Shown: positions 62,540 to 64,000 of the stretch, piece after piece
Position numbering within the stretch: position 1 is the first letter of the stretch
Layout: every line of letters starts with the position of its first letter
Source of the DNA: Aliiglaciecola lipolytica E3
GTDB taxonomy: Bacteria; Pseudomonadota; Gammaproteobacteria; Enterobacterales; Alteromonadaceae
NCBI RefSeq assembly: GCF_000314975.1
Contig: NZ_BAEN01000049.1
Span: forward strand, 124,001-188,000
Reading direction: 5' to 3'
DNA length: 64,000 nucleotides
Program-made: the position numbers and the translations under genes
The notes under the pieces: model-generated
What the model was told of the DNA's origin: nothing
The model's database searches: none
Seen by the model: only the letters and a program-made list of their open reading frames with translations

Positions 62540-64000
62540 ATGGAGTTCTGGCAGGAGCTTAAAAGACGGAATGTCGTGAAAGTGGCGATCGCTTACCTAA
62601 CTTTAGGCTGGCTGATCGTGCAATTTACTGCCATTGCTGTACCCGCACTAAATCTTCCCATTAGTCTTAATAGTATCGTATTTTATATTATTAGTATTGG
62701 TTTCCCGATTGCCTTGTTTTTAGCGTGGGCATTTGAGTTAACGCCTGAAGGCGTCAAAAGCACGATCAATGTAAAACAAGACGAGTCTATTGCTAAAAAC
62801 ACTGGGCGAAAACTCGACTTTTTAATTATTGGCTTGCTGTCCATCATCATTATTTATTTGGTTGCAGCGAATTATATTTTCGATGGTAAAGAAGACCAGC
62901 AACAAACAACACAATCTATTGCAGTATTACCCTTTGTGAATATGTCATCTGACGCAGAGCAAGAGTATTTTTCTGATGGAATATCCGAAGAACTACTTAA
63001 CTTACTAGCACAAATTCCAGAACTTCAAGTGGCAGGGCGTACGTCTTCTTTTGCGTTTAAAAATAAAAACGAAGACTTAAGGGAAATTGGCGATGCGCTA
63101 AACGTTAAGCACATTCTCGAGGGCAGTGTGCGTAAATCTGGAACAAAATTGCGCATTACGGCGCAGTTGATACAAGCCGATAACGGCTACCATTTATGGT
63201 CAGAAACTTACGATCGTGAATTGGCAGACGTGTTTAAAATTCAAGACGAAATAGCCCGCAATATTGTCGATGCGCTGAAAGTGAAATTAGGCGCTGACGA
63301 TATTAAAGTACTTAATAATCAACCCACAACAAACCTTGACGCCCATGATGCCTATTTGCGTGCTTGGCCGCTTTATCATGAAAGAGATAGCAAGGGTTTG
63401 TTAACGGCTATTTCACTATTTAAACAAGCCACAAAACTTGATCCGCAGTTTGTGGAAGCCTGGGCAATGTTAGCGGATTCTTATGCAATGCTATATATCT
63501 ATGGGGAGCAAGAAATTACAAAACAACAAGTTGCCGCTGAAATGGGACGCTGTTTTGTTAAGATCCTGCAAATAGGCAAAACCACTTGGCATGTGCACTC
63601 CGCGATTGGCGTTTATTATTCAACCTTTACGGAATATTCCGAAAATGAAAGTTACTTGCATGCGCTGGAGCAAGCACTAGCATTAAACCCTAATTCATCC
63701 TTAGTGTTAGCAAGATTGTATAACTCAGTTGAGGTAATGCCGCTAACCGAACTCACTTCGGAAATTGTTGACACTTCCTATGTGCGCGCGCAAAAAGCGT
63801 ATCGGTTAGATCCGCTCTCTTGGGTGGTGACTGCTAATCTTGTTACGTCACTTATGGCTCAGGAAAAGTATGAAGAAACGGAACAACTGCAGCTAAACGG
63901 CAATAATAACATTGATATTGAGGAGTTCTTTTTAGTAAATGTGGATTTGTTAGGGCGAATAAGTGAGCGTCTAGCTATTGATTTGAAAACCAACTCTACT
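62540..64000 (+). CDS. Membrane-anchored TPR protein with FlgO/TolB-like domain, 3' truncated
   Basis: The frame is open from the ATG at 62540 to the end of the window (487 codons), so the C-terminus is missing. It begins MEFWQELKRRNVVKVAIAYL, a common start in this protein group, with three membrane segments in the first 115 residues. A FlgO/TolB-N-like domain follows (IAVLPFVNMSSDAEQEYFSDGISEELLN...GRTSSFAFK), then HILEGSVRKSGTKLRITAQL, then TPR repeats. Related proteins sit beside adenylate cyclase-like or regulator domains and have no settled function. No clear ribosome-binding site was seen before the start. Confidence 0.8.
   Translation, partial: MEFWQELKRRNVVKVAIAYLTLGWLIVQFTAIAVPALNLPISLNSIVFYIISIGFPIALFLAWAFELTPEGVKSTINVKQDESIAKNTGRKLDFLIIGLLSIIIIYLVAANYIFDGKEDQQQTTQSIAVLPFVNMSSDAEQEYFSDGISEELLNLLAQIPELQVAGRTSSFAFKNKNEDLREIGDALNVKHILEGSVRKSGTKLRITAQLIQADNGYHLWSETYDRELADVFKIQDEIARNIVDALKVKLGADDIKVLNNQPTTNLDAHDAYLRAWPLYHERDSKGLLTAISLFKQATKLDPQFVEAWAMLADSYAMLYIYGEQEITKQQVAAEMGRCFVKILQIGKTTWHVHSAIGVYYSTFTEYSENESYLHALEQALALNPNSSLVLARLYNSVEVMPLTELTSEIVDTSYVRAQKAYRLDPLSWVVTANLVTSLMAQEKYEETEQLQLNGNNNIDIEEFFLVNVDLLGRISERLAIDLKTNST

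Overview
The window reads as about 64 kb of chromosome from a marine gammaproteobacterium of the Alteromonadales, probably an Alteromonadaceae genus such as Glaciecola, Paraglaciecola or Aliiglaciecola. This is an inference from gene content: a polar-type FlrABC flagellar hierarchy, DUF3087 and DUF3379 proteins, a MoxR/Bat operon, FadIJ, a PEP-CTERM protein and moderately AT-rich DNA. I saw no tRNA, rRNA, CRISPR array, insertion sequence or phage gene.

Region 1 (1-8103, + strand) is the tail of a surface-glycan locus. It holds a GatZ/KbaZ-like aldolase subunit cut by the window edge, a sugar cupin, a methyltransferase, a nucleotidyltransferase-kinase fusion, a family 2 glycosyltransferase, an asparagine synthase, a glycerol-3-phosphate cytidylyltransferase and a CDP-glycerol glycerophosphotransferase. 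Together the last two suggest a glycerol-phosphate (teichoic-acid-like) decoration. The locus runs into a convergent, unusually long Maf-type flagellin glycosyltransferase (8113-11652), which is separated by a 314-bp gap from a compact, divergent flagellin (11967-12767).

Region 2 (13112-31119, + strand) is the flagellar core: flrA, flrBC, then fliEFGHIJ, fliK, fliLMNOPQR and flhB. Three clean sigma-54 (-24/-12) elements precede flrB, fliE and fliK, matching the known FlrA -> FlrBC -> structural gene cascade. flhA, flhF, fliA and the che genes do not follow flhB, and fliD, fliS and flaG do not lie between the flagellin and flrA, so the wider cluster is split.

Region 3 (31140-43819, mostly - strand) holds a RIO-like kinase, YwbE, a secreted phosphatase-like protein, a DUF3087 protein, an ECF sigma factor with a DUF3379 partner, a DUF885 lipoprotein, and a complete moxR-DUF58-DUF4381-batA-batB/C-batD operon with tightly overlapping genes.

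Region 4 (44063-64000) holds fadIJ with a FadR-like operator, a tiny secreted protein made of three 14-residue repeats, a 1,514-residue propeller-PAS-GGDEF-EAL sensor, an M16 peptidase, sixA, a CorC/HlyC-type protein, ypjD divergent from ffh, a CHRD-domain PEP-CTERM protein, a small membrane-protein frame broken by an in-frame stop, and a TPR/FlgO-like membrane protein cut by the window end. The best candidates for something undescribed are the repeat peptide at 48004-48234, the nucleotidyltransferase-kinase fusion with its CDP-glycerol neighbours, and the tandem-duplicated Maf.
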